A stretch of DNA of 64,000 nt from Pontibacter sp. G13 (lineage in GTDB: Bacteria > Bacteroidota > Bacteroidia > J057). The notes beneath the pieces are model-generated. The model searched no databases, had not been told where the DNA came from, and worked only from the letters and a program-made list of their open reading frames with translations. Position numbers and translations under genes: made by a program. The stretch is from positions 4,546,501-4,610,500 of the forward strand of contig NZ_CP134696.1 of the NCBI RefSeq assembly GCF_031851795.1, in the 5' to 3' direction. Numbering within the stretch: the stretch's first letter is position 1; the number at the start of each line of letters is the position of its first letter. Of the stretch, positions 54,396 to 62,949 are shown piece by piece.

Positions 54396-57300
54396 TTATT
54401 CGTAGCGTCTGAAGGTTTCGGATTGGGCTTGTATGATGGGTGACCATTGGCTATCTCCGCTTGGGAGGGTTCGCTTGAGTTGGAGATACATCGTCGTTTC
54501 CCCTGCAAGATCCACCGTCATCATGCCTCGTGCATGGGAGGTGATCTGATCGTCGAGTGATTGGGGCGTTTTGCCATACCGGATGGTGTAGGACTGATCC
54601 GCCCATTCACCCGAATATCCCACCACAAGCTTGTTGTCAGCGATAAACGCATCCCAGATGATCGGCGCCAATGCTGCCCCTTGAAGGGTTGCTTTTTGGC
54701 GTTTGGAAGGTTGACTCGCTCCTTTTCCATTCCAAGCCACCAATTGCCATTCTACCTGAGATCCGGCAGGCAAACTGTCTAATTCGATGTAGGGAGCAAT
54801 GGTCTTGTCTGTCTGAAAGCGTTGGCCATCCACCGTGTAGATCAGTTCATATTCAAAGGCATCTGACGCCTTGGTGAAATGCACCCGAAGGCCCTTCGCT
54901 GAAACTTTCGCTTCGTCGATGACAGGACGATTGGGGACCTCGAAGAAGATCGTTTGATCATGGCGATTGTATCCATTCGGGGTCATCAATGCCACATGCA
55001 GGCGGTTGGGCCTTCCCCGAAATCTCGGCCAAGCGATCTCTTGAGTGATCAGATCCATGCCCGGGAGCAAGTCCGGTAATTCTGCCGTTTGCTGGCTCAG
55101 GAGCTGTCCCGTCTCGTCGAGGAGTTCATACCTCAATTGGTAGCCTTTCAGGGCGAAACTGGGGAAGTCATTCGCGGTTCGGATCTGAATGGCAACCTGA
55201 GCAGTTTGATTCGCTAGATCGAGATTTTTTACTTCGAATCGCTTTAATGGGCTGTTTTCGCGACGATGGGTGTAGTAGGAGCGCCGTTTGGTACGCCATG
55301 CATTCACCAATCCCCAAGCGCGGTTTTCGGAAGCCAAGGTCAAATTGTACCCACTCTTGTAATCGTTGTAGGTCCAGATAGAAGCGCCAGTCGTGTAAGG
55401 ACGTTTGCTGCGAATGAGGTCATACCAAGGCCCCAGCCCCGGAATATCGTTGTCGAGGCTCGGCGAGGTGAAGCGTTCAATCCCGAATTCAGAAAAGAAC
55501 ATCGCTTGGTCCGGCCATCGGTTGTGTAGCGTATCCATGATCGCTCCGGGATTCTTGGAGTAAATATTCTGGAAAATCATGTCTCCGTAGGCCAATGGAT
55601 TGTTCTCTGCAGATTCTCCCGGTTTGTAGCCTTGATTGCTGACGTGCAGGGCCATGCGGTTGGGATCGAGTCTTTTGGCGAATTCATAGGTGGATTTCAC
55701 ATAGTGGAAATGCTCCGTCAATTCGTTGCCGACACTCCAACCGACAATGCAGGGGTGATTGACATCGCGCTCGATCATCTCCTGGATCCATTGCTTGGCA
55801 AGGGGATAATCAGGTGCTGTCAATTCAGGATTGGTCAGCTCACGAATATTGGCTTCCTCCACGATCAATATGCCCTGTTCATCGCACCGATCCAGCAAGC
55901 GTTTATTCTGCGTGCCGTGCATGATTCGCATGAAATTGGCCCCAGACTGCTTCATCATGTCCACATCAAAGTCGATGAGCTCCTGTGGTTCCGATGAGCC
56001 CCAATACCGATGGTCGCTCACCCGGTTGAAGCCCACCAGTCGGACAGGTTCCCCATTCAGCAACATCTGGGTGGAGGTCGCTTCGAATTTCCGGATGCCA
56101 AATCGATCTCGTTTGACATGGATGGGGTTTCCTGCTGAAAGCAGCGTGGTTGTCAGTGTGTACAGTTCAGGGCGGTCGAAATGCCAGAGCTTGACTTGAT
56201 CTGCGGTCAGGGTACCCGTCAGGGAAAACTCCCGAATACTGTGCGCCGGAACTTGAACAGGGATCGTCTGTGAGCTTTCGAGGGAAGCATGGGAAATATT
56301 CGCTTGGATCGAAAGGGTCCTTGTTACGGCAGCGTTGTTCTCCACGCGCACCTTGAGTTCCCAAGTAGCGGTTCCGTCAGTCAGATTCGGCTCAGCATGA
56401 ATGTATTGGTAGGGAATGCGTACCTCATTCGACCGTATCAATCGGACATCCCGGATAATTCCGCCCCAGTTCCAAGTAGCGCCCACGATGAAGTTATTGT
56501 CTGCTTGAACGGCGAGGATGTTTTCCCCGGTTGGATTCAGTTGATCAGTTACATCAAACTCGAAGGGGGTAAATCCGCCTTGATGGGTGCCGATGTATGT
56601 GCCGTTGAGATAGACTTTGGCGAGGTGGTAGACTCCATCGAATGCCACTCGAATGCGTTCATTCTCGGTTTGTGTCCAAGTATCCGGCAGATTGAACGCT
56701 TTGCGATACCAGCCTTTTCCGGTGTAGTTGGCAAATTCGTTGATCATGCCCCAGTGCCCCGGAACTTTCAAGTCGTGCCAATCAGTGTCGTCATATTCGG
56801 GCTTGAAGACGGATATTTTCTGCGAATGCGCCTGACGAATCGTTTCCTCAGAAACAGGGCGAAGCATAACGGCATCTGCGACCACTTGTCCATGAGTGAT
56901 GGCCGTGACTTCGGTGAAATGATCGGCAGCAGGATCGACCTTGAAAATCCCCAAGCTGACCCAGCGTGCATTTCGGTTGCGCTGACTGATGTGTTGGGTG
57001 TAGGTTCCATGCGCGTGCCGGATATTGACCTGCGTCGTCAGATGATTGCCAAAGGGGTAATAGATAAAGTGCTCGTAATACCCGGCATTCGGGACGTCGG
57101 ATTTGAAGCGCACATAGGCATCATCTCCGTCGTGGAAATAGCGCTTGAGGAAGTTGGATTTCCAGTGCTGTACGCCCCGCTCCATCTGGTCGATGGTCTG
57201 CCATTTGCCGTGAACTTCCACGAATGGAGATTGCGAGTTGTCAAACACGAAGTCCTCATCTGTGGGCTGGATGTCCAGATAATTGGAACCATCTCCAAAG

Positions 57301-57419
57301 AGCGTCTGGAATTTCCAGTAGCCATTGAGCGAGAGGGTGTCCTGTGCGGAAGCATTCAGCATCACACTCAGGAATGCGAATAGGCACATGCCCATTCGTG
57401 CTGTGAATGGTTGAAGCAT
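54396..57419 (-). CDS. GH2-family glycosidase with inserted golvesin-like domain
   Basis: The 1007-residue protein has a signal peptide (to about residue 25), GH2 sugar-binding, immunoglobulin-like and TIM-barrel domains, and catalytic E566 (WSVGNELTEH) and E644 (FFSEFGIERF). Between the GH2 N-terminal strand (GYWKFQT, 33-38) and the sugar-binding domain (from about 205, DTDWHDLKVPGHWG) is an extra 130-residue block. Its features (FKSDVPNAGYYEHFIYYPFGNHLTTQVNIRHAHG, WVSLGIFKVDPA, GQVVADAVMLRP) match golvesin/xanthan-lyase-type carbohydrate-binding domains. A C-terminal fibronectin-like part follows. It is most likely a beta-galactosidase of the locus. Confidence 0.85.
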   Translation of the reverse strand: MLQPFTARMGMCLFAFLSVMLNASAQDTLSLNGYWKFQTLFGDGSNYLDIQPTDEDFVFDNSQSPFVEVHGKWQTIDQMERGVQHWKSNFLKRYFHDGDDAYVRFKSDVPNAGYYEHFIYYPFGNHLTTQVNIRHAHGTYTQHISQRNRNARWVSLGIFKVDPAADHFTEVTAITHGQVVADAVMLRPVSEETIRQAHSQKISVFKPEYDDTDWHDLKVPGHWGMINEFANYTGKGWYRKAFNLPDTWTQTENERIRVAFDGVYHLAKVYLNGTYIGTHQGGFTPFEFDVTDQLNPTGENILAVQADNNFIVGATWNWGGIIRDVRLIRSNEVRIPYQYIHAEPNLTDGTATWELKVRVENNAAVTRTLSIQANISHASLESSQTIPVQVPAHSIREFSLTGTLTADQVKLWHFDRPELYTLTTTLLSAGNPIHVKRDRFGIRKFEATSTQMLLNGEPVRLVGFNRVSDHRYWGSSEPQELIDFDVDMMKQSGANFMRIMHGTQNKRLLDRCDEQGILIVEEANIRELTNPELTAPDYPLAKQWIQEMIERDVNHPCIVGWSVGNELTEHFHYVKSTYEFAKRLDPNRMALHVSNQGYKPGESAENNPLAYGDMIFQNIYSKNPGAIMDTLHNRWPDQAMFFSEFGIERFTSPSLDNDIPGLGPWYDLIRSKRPYTTGASIWTYNDYKSGYNLTLASENRAWGLVNAWRTKRRSYYTHRRENSPLKRFEVKNLDLANQTAQVAIQIRTANDFPSFALKGYQLRYELLDETGQLLSQQTAELPDLLPGMDLITQEIAWPRFRGRPNRLHVALMTPNGYNRHDQTIFFEVPNRPVIDEAKVSAKGLRVHFTKASDAFEYELIYTVDGQRFQTDKTIAPYIELDSLPAGSQVEWQLVAWNGKGASQPSKRQKATLQGAALAPIIWDAFIADNKLVVGYSGEWADQSYTIRYGKTPQSLDDQITSHARGMMTVDLAGETTMYLQLKRTLPSGDSQWSPIIQAQSETFRRYE

Positions 57420-57464
57420 AGATTTAGGTCCTTATTTGATGTCTGTGTGATTGAATGAATGAAT

Positions 57465-59744
57465 CTATCGGACGACCCATTCGAATAGAGCTGCCGGAAT
57501 ATGTTCGCTCGGGTGCTCCATTTTCAGGACCAATCCCTTCACGTGAGTTTCTGGTGGCAACGCATGGACATTGAGGGTCTGGTAGTTGCCTGTGACCTCG
57601 GCCAGCAATTGACCTTCGAGATCGAAGATTTGGTAATTGCGAACGCAAAACGGCATGACGGATTCTGGATGGCCCATAAGAGTCGATTCCATGGCGTGGT
57701 CGTAATCTGTGTCCCAAAACAGGCGGATTTCCGAGACTGGGCGATCCGCTTCCCATTCCACCGTGAGGGTAGGAGTCGGGTCTGCTAAGTCAGCTACCCA
57801 AGCATTGACCGAGCGAATGGGTCTCACCCATCCGTTGCCAAGATTCGTCGCTTCGAATGCCTCGATGGTAGGGCTGATTTTCATGGCGAGATTGTGTCCG
57901 GATGGCCTTCTTTGGGGAATCCAAAATTCGAATGCGTCGATGCCAATGTCTTTTGGGGGGCGTTGGCTGCCATCGTTTGACACAGCTTTATTCACCCCAT
58001 TGAATACCGAAAGTACCCCTGTATATCGCTGCTCGGACTGGCGGATTTGCACTGATTCATTCGCCAGAAAAGTCAGAAACCCATATTGCTCCTCCTCCAA
58101 TTCGCAGGAAAAGGAAACTGTCATCTCTTGCACGCCTTGAGCCAAATGTAGGGTTTGAGATTCCAACACGACCTCTGGGGTGAAATGCTCAGGATGTGCC
58201 GACGTTCGTAGTTGGACTTCCAGAGAGGTAGCCGCAGTTGCTTGTACTTGTATGGAAAAAGAATAGGCTTGTCGAGCTTTGAGCGGAATCATCTGGGCCG
58301 CCGAAGTCTTCAGATTCAGCCATTCTCTATCAGCGGGAATTTCTGCCAACTTCAAGGCTGAAGACGCGGAATACTTTGCTTGATTGAGGGCATTTCCTCC
58401 TGATGGAATCGCTGTTCCGGGAATGCTCTGCCCGATGAGATTCAGGGCTTCTTGCAATTGCTGGATTCCGGGGTCTTCAGAAAGTCCTGCTGGAGAAAGG
58501 TGCTGCTGCGTGCATAATGCCGCCGCCATTCCGACCGCTTGACCGCCCGCTCCACAGGTCGCCATCACACGCGTAGAACCGAATGCCACGTGGGAGGCAC
58601 TGATGATTCGCCCGGCGAGAAAGAGATTGTCGATGTCCTTGCTGTAATAGCAGCGGTAGGGAATGCTGTAGATCCCCTTGGAATGCCATTGGGTACAGCC
58701 GGATCGTTCGCTGTAAATGCCGTCTGCCGGGTGGAGGTCCAGTGCCCAGCCCCCAAAGGCTACTGCATCTTCAAATCGTCGCTGCTCGATGACATCCTGC
58801 TGCTTGAGGATGTAGGGCCCTTCGAATCTCCGACTCTCGCGCTTGCCTGGGATGGTGGCTACCCACTCCAAGGTCAGATCGTCCACATCGTCGAATTCGC
58901 CTGAATTTTTGATGTAATCCCACACGCCATAAATCACCTTCCACAGCTCGTATTTGATCTCCTCGGTTTGGTGAATGGTGTCTGTCCGGCCGCCATATTC
59001 AAACCACCAGAATCGGCATCCCATGTCGGTTTTACTGATGAGCTTGTAGCGGGGAATTTCCGTGATATCCTTCAGCGCATAGGAGGGAGGAATGTACCGG
59101 ACAGGTGTCCCAGCGGATTTGCTGTAGAAATACATGGAATGTCCCAGCAACTCCCCATAGGCTTCATCGGGGGCAAAGCCCTCTCCGAATTCCGACTGTT
59201 TTTCCGCCCCCATCCGAAAGCTAGCCCCTGCCTGAAAAGCCACAATCCCGTCACCGGACGCATCGCAAAAAAGCGGTGCCGAAAGCTGGTACCGTGTGGA
59301 GTTTTGTGGGTTGAAGGCCGTGACGGACTGGATGGTTTGGGCGTTGGATTTCGTCACTTCGTAAACTGCTGTATTCAGCAGCAGGGTGATATTGGGCTCT
59401 TGAAGTACCTTGTCGAGCAGGACCGTGTCGAAGATGACGGCATTGCCTTCAGGATTGCGGTACATATTCTCCACGAGAAGTTCGTCCATGACCCCGCCTT
59501 CTCTGGACCATCGGTTGTTGTTTCCCATATGCGAGGTCGCGCCCAAAATCCAAAGCCTGACTTCTGAAGACGCATTGCCTCCCAATACTGGGCGGTCTTG
59601 GACCAATATGGTTTGGGTGCCTTGACGGGCTGCGGTGATCGCAGCGCAAACACCTGCGATTCCTCCGCCGACGATCACGAGTTCGGCGGATAGATGCTGG
59701 GTGCGATTCTCCCGTCGATCCGATTGAAATTCCGCTTGTATCAT
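57465..59744 (-). CDS. Cytosolic FAD-dependent oxidoreductase (FAD_oxidored type)
   Basis: The 759-residue protein has no signal peptide. It starts with a Rossmann dinucleotide motif (VIVGGGIAGVCAAITAARQG, GGGIAG at 26-31), the PVLGGNASSEVRLW block, and the FAD-binding C-terminal segment LFLAGRIISASHVAFGSTRVMATCGAGGQAVGMAAALC (about 380-418). The last 300 residues form two beta-sandwich, discoidin-like domains. Such proteins are frequent in marine PULs but unassigned. Being cytosolic and five bases after the SSS gene, it probably acts on an imported sugar. Confidence 0.75.
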   Translation of the reverse strand: MIQAEFQSDRRENRTQHLSAELVIVGGGIAGVCAAITAARQGTQTILVQDRPVLGGNASSEVRLWILGATSHMGNNNRWSREGGVMDELLVENMYRNPEGNAVIFDTVLLDKVLQEPNITLLLNTAVYEVTKSNAQTIQSVTAFNPQNSTRYQLSAPLFCDASGDGIVAFQAGASFRMGAEKQSEFGEGFAPDEAYGELLGHSMYFYSKSAGTPVRYIPPSYALKDITEIPRYKLISKTDMGCRFWWFEYGGRTDTIHQTEEIKYELWKVIYGVWDYIKNSGEFDDVDDLTLEWVATIPGKRESRRFEGPYILKQQDVIEQRRFEDAVAFGGWALDLHPADGIYSERSGCTQWHSKGIYSIPYRCYYSKDIDNLFLAGRIISASHVAFGSTRVMATCGAGGQAVGMAAALCTQQHLSPAGLSEDPGIQQLQEALNLIGQSIPGTAIPSGGNALNQAKYSASSALKLAEIPADREWLNLKTSAAQMIPLKARQAYSFSIQVQATAATSLEVQLRTSAHPEHFTPEVVLESQTLHLAQGVQEMTVSFSCELEEEQYGFLTFLANESVQIRQSEQRYTGVLSVFNGVNKAVSNDGSQRPPKDIGIDAFEFWIPQRRPSGHNLAMKISPTIEAFEATNLGNGWVRPIRSVNAWVADLADPTPTLTVEWEADRPVSEIRLFWDTDYDHAMESTLMGHPESVMPFCVRNYQIFDLEGQLLAEVTGNYQTLNVHALPPETHVKGLVLKMEHPSEHIPAALFEWVVR

Positions 59745-59749
59745 TTGTG

Positions 59750-61399
59750 CTAGCGCTTGTTTTTGAGGGTGATGATAGATCCGAGCAGGGTGATGAGGAT
59801 TCCCATACTTCCGACGAGCAATTGGGATTCATTTCCCATCAAGGCCAAAATGAAGATGAGTACGCCTGTAGCCGTGGTGCCCATGCCGAAGACTCGCACG
59901 CCTTGCCGATTTTCCGAATTGGAAGTGGGCAGGGGATCTTCTTGCACAGGGACGGTACGTGTCGCTTGGTACTGATCATAATCCGCAGTACTGCCACCGG
60001 TGAAGTAGCCCCATGCTTCGAAGGCTGTGAGCAACAACAAGGGAATGCCTACGCCCACGCTCATTTCCTCCATTCGGTCGAAGCTGTGGCCGATGGTGTG
60101 GGGCATGATGAATTTGAAAAATCCATTGATTACCAATGCCACAAGGGTCGTGACCAAAGCAGTTCTGCCAGTAAGCCGTTTGGAAAAAAGGGCCCAGATC
60201 GGAGGTAGAAACATGGCGCCGCCTGTCACAGCCGCCAATCCCATGACGACCTCCACGATTCCGCCCATGGCAGGCACGAGCAGCGCCACTACAATGGTGA
60301 TAAGCCCGAGGATAACCGTAGACAAACGTCCGATCTTGAGGAGTTTCTCCGAGCTGGTTTTGGGGAAGAATCCACGATAGAGGTCATGCGTGAGTACGCC
60401 CGCAGAAATGTTGAGCGTCGTGTTGACAGAGCTAGAAGTCGCGAATACCATTCCGCCGATCATCAGCCCCATCATCCCCACGGGCAAGACTTTTTGGCAC
60501 ATCAGCAGATAGGCCCCCTCATCGGCAAGTCCTTCCAAGCTGGGATTCATGGTCCGGTAGATCATGGGAGGAAGCATCCAGATGACAGGGCTAATGATGT
60601 AGAGGGCGCTAAAGAGCCAACCGACTTTCTGGGCATCTTTCGGAGTAGAGACAGATGTGTATCGCTGGACATACGCCCAGTTACCTGCAATGAAGAACAG
60701 GTTGTAAAGCCCAAAGGCCAGCATGAATCCCCACGTATATTCCGAGTTGGTGAGCTCAAACAGGTCTGCGGGCGCTTGCTCAATGAATCCTCCCAAGCCT
60801 CCTACCTGATCCAGTGCCAAGGGAACCACGATGAATACGGCCGCCGTCAACACCACAAATTGTAGCACATCCGTCACAATCACTGCCCATAGCCCTCCGG
60901 TAGCTGTGTAAATCAGGATCAACACCCCAATACACAAGATGCTCGCATAGATTGGAATGCCGGTGGAGACCTCCACGATCTTGGCTACAGGATACAGGAA
61001 CGCTCCCGTGGTAAACATGCTGATCAGGAGAAATAGGTAGGTGTAGACCTGCTGAATGCGTGGTCCCAGTCGCTCGGAGATAAATTGAGCCGCCGTCATG
61101 GCACGTGTCTTGTGCCAACGAGGCGCAATGAACAACCCGATGACCAGTCCAGCTATGCTCATGGTCCATTGGATCGTAACAGCCACCCAGCCACTCGTGT
61201 AGGCAATCGATCCCCAGACCACGAAGGTTCCTGCGGAGAAAAAACTCATAAAGAGGGAGAGTCCGCTCATCCACCAAGGGAGCGATCCTCCCGCGGCAAA
61301 ATAGGACTTGACATTGCTTCCAGATCTGGAAAAACTCATTCCGCAGATGAAGATCAATGCGGTGAACAAGAGTAGCGTTACGAGGTCAATAGTCGGCAT
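59750..61399 (-). CDS. Sodium/solute symporter (SSS family)
   Basis: I start at the ATG at 61399 (MPTIDLVTLLLFTALIFICG), giving 549 residues, since the frame from 61468 adds a non-membrane stretch. About 13-14 membrane spans are visible, with GSLPWWMSGLSLFMSFFSAGTFVVWGSIAYTSGW and the sodium-site region SSVNTTLNISAGVLTHDLYR. SSS members import sugars, amino acids or vitamins with sodium. Leading the operon, it likely brings the final sugar product into the cytosol. Confidence 0.88.
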   Translation of the reverse strand: MPTIDLVTLLLFTALIFICGMSFSRSGSNVKSYFAAGGSLPWWMSGLSLFMSFFSAGTFVVWGSIAYTSGWVAVTIQWTMSIAGLVIGLFIAPRWHKTRAMTAAQFISERLGPRIQQVYTYLFLLISMFTTGAFLYPVAKIVEVSTGIPIYASILCIGVLILIYTATGGLWAVIVTDVLQFVVLTAAVFIVVPLALDQVGGLGGFIEQAPADLFELTNSEYTWGFMLAFGLYNLFFIAGNWAYVQRYTSVSTPKDAQKVGWLFSALYIISPVIWMLPPMIYRTMNPSLEGLADEGAYLLMCQKVLPVGMMGLMIGGMVFATSSSVNTTLNISAGVLTHDLYRGFFPKTSSEKLLKIGRLSTVILGLITIVVALLVPAMGGIVEVVMGLAAVTGGAMFLPPIWALFSKRLTGRTALVTTLVALVINGFFKFIMPHTIGHSFDRMEEMSVGVGIPLLLLTAFEAWGYFTGGSTADYDQYQATRTVPVQEDPLPTSNSENRQGVRVFGMGTTATGVLIFILALMGNESQLLVGSMGILITLLGSIITLKNKR

Positions 61400-61584
61400 G
61401 GTTCTGGATTCGGCGAATAGTCTCAGGGCAGGGGAGGCGTTCAAAAGGGAAGCTATATCCGTTTCCACAGGCGTTTTGCGGAGGATATTCCCACTGCTTC
61501 ATCCAAAACTATGGAAGATTTTTTCCAAGCTTTTAGCTAGCTTGTATCCATCTTTGGAACAAATGAATGAATAGGCTAAGTCGC

Positions 61585-61617
61585 TTGTCTTCAGGTGGGT
61601 ATCTAGGGGTAATTTTG
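61585..61617 (+). promoter_or_regulatory. Candidate Bacteroidota promoter of the HTH-TM protein gene
   Basis: TTG at 61585-61587 and TAATTTTG at 61610-61617 fit the -33 (TTG) and -7 (TAnnTTTG) elements of Bacteroidota sigma, with 22 bases between. The gene starts at 61631, so the leader would be very short. The site is in the 231-base divergent region shared with the SSS operon. Confidence 0.3.
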
Positions 61618-61630
61618 TGCGAAAATCAGT

Positions 61631-62860
61631 ATGAACAAGGACGCGCTACCAAAACTGATCAAATTTGTCGAGCAGAAACTAGACAGGGGCAAGTGTGAAA
61701 ACTGGACCAATGGGGATTTTGAAATTCTGAGTGCCGAAATTCGTCGGGCCACCAAAGTCTCCATCAGTGCGGCGACGCTCAAACGGATCTTCGGGAAGGT
61801 CAGCGTGAGTGAGGGCTACTCGCCACAGCGTGCCACGCTTGATGCCTTGATGCAATACGCCGATTTCGAAGCGAAAGAGCAAGCTGCAACAACAGTCAGT
61901 CAAAAGCGCCGCCTGCATTACCGGTGGTTGGTCGGAGTTGCAAGCATCTTTGCCATCCTGCTCATTGGCTGGCAAATGTGGATGAATTCCTCCAATGAAC
62001 CTGCTTTTCAGCCTCAAGGCACCATCACCCTCCAAAGTCTAGAAGGAACCTGTCCCTCCACAGCCTTTTTTCGGCTTGCGCTAGATAGCATCTCGGGATA
62101 CCGGGTGACCTTTGACGATGAGTCCAAACCGTTGGCGATTCCCCCTGTTGCTGAATTCTCCTTCCCGCATTTCTATGCCTATCCGGGCTATTTTACACCA
62201 AAACTCTGGCATGACAATCGGATTGTCGCTACTGGGGAACCTGTGCTGGTAGAAACAGAGGGATGGCAAGCGTTCGCGTCGCTCTACAAGGACTCGGAGC
62301 CTCGCACCCGCTTTCACCCCATCAGAATCTCGGATAATGTCACGGATGGAGAGTTCTTTATTTCCAAGCCCCACCTTTCGCAAGCGGGATTGGATACGAC
62401 CAAAATTCTGGTGGTACAGCTTGATCATTATTCACCCATGCATGTTTCCGCGGATGAATTCGTCTATCAGACCCGCATCAAGAACGACGAGTTTTGGCCG
62501 GGTCTTAGATGCTATTCCATGCACCTTCGGATTCAAGGGACCGAGGGGAAAGTTGAGTTCAAATTGGTAGGGGAGGGATGTAGCGGATTTAGTGAAGCCA
62601 CCATTGGTAAGCACAAAGTGACGGATAAGGTTCGACTACAATCCTTGGCGTTGGATGTTTCGGAGTGGAATGATATCCAGATTTCTCATCTGGCAAATAG
62701 AGTCGAACTGTTGGTGAATGATCGATTGCTATTCGAAGGAAAGACGCTGGAATCTTTGGGGGAATTGATTGGGACCTCGCTGATATTCCACGGGAGCGGT
62801 AAGGTCGATTTTGTCAAGCTATCTGTTGGCGGAAAGAAGCGATTGGAAAGCCCCTTTTGA
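61631..62860 (+). CDS. Membrane-spanning protein with N-terminal HTH-like domain
   Basis: The 409-residue protein has a cytosolic N-terminal domain with W25 and ISAATLKRIFGKVSVSEGYSPQRATLDAL (about 45-73), a helix-turn-helix-like block common at the start of Bacteroidota sensor proteins. One membrane span follows (99-118, LVGVASIFAILLIGWQMWM), then a large periplasmic part with two beta-sandwich regions, the last one LamG/concanavalin-like. It is divergent from the SSS-GH operon. It could be a one-component transmembrane regulator; direct DNA binding is not proved. Confidence 0.65.
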   Translation: MNKDALPKLIKFVEQKLDRGKCENWTNGDFEILSAEIRRATKVSISAATLKRIFGKVSVSEGYSPQRATLDALMQYADFEAKEQAATTVSQKRRLHYRWLVGVASIFAILLIGWQMWMNSSNEPAFQPQGTITLQSLEGTCPSTAFFRLALDSISGYRVTFDDESKPLAIPPVAEFSFPHFYAYPGYFTPKLWHDNRIVATGEPVLVETEGWQAFASLYKDSEPRTRFHPIRISDNVTDGEFFISKPHLSQAGLDTTKILVVQLDHYSPMHVSADEFVYQTRIKNDEFWPGLRCYSMHLRIQGTEGKVEFKLVGEGCSGFSEATIGKHKVTDKVRLQSLALDVSEWNDIQISHLANRVELLVNDRLLFEGKTLESLGELIGTSLIFHGSGKVDFVKLSVGGKKRLESPF

Positions 62861-62949
62861 CAACCTGAACCATTTACAAAAAATCAGGGAATTCTGACGG
62901 AATTTTCATTCCCCAGAATTCCCTGTCTACATCAGGTTCTGAATACTTG

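Noticed and set aside
56289-57383. 364-residue plus-strand frame opposite the GH2 gene
   Set aside because: It is antisense to the signal peptide and golvesin-like region of a real GH2 gene and lacks any domain.
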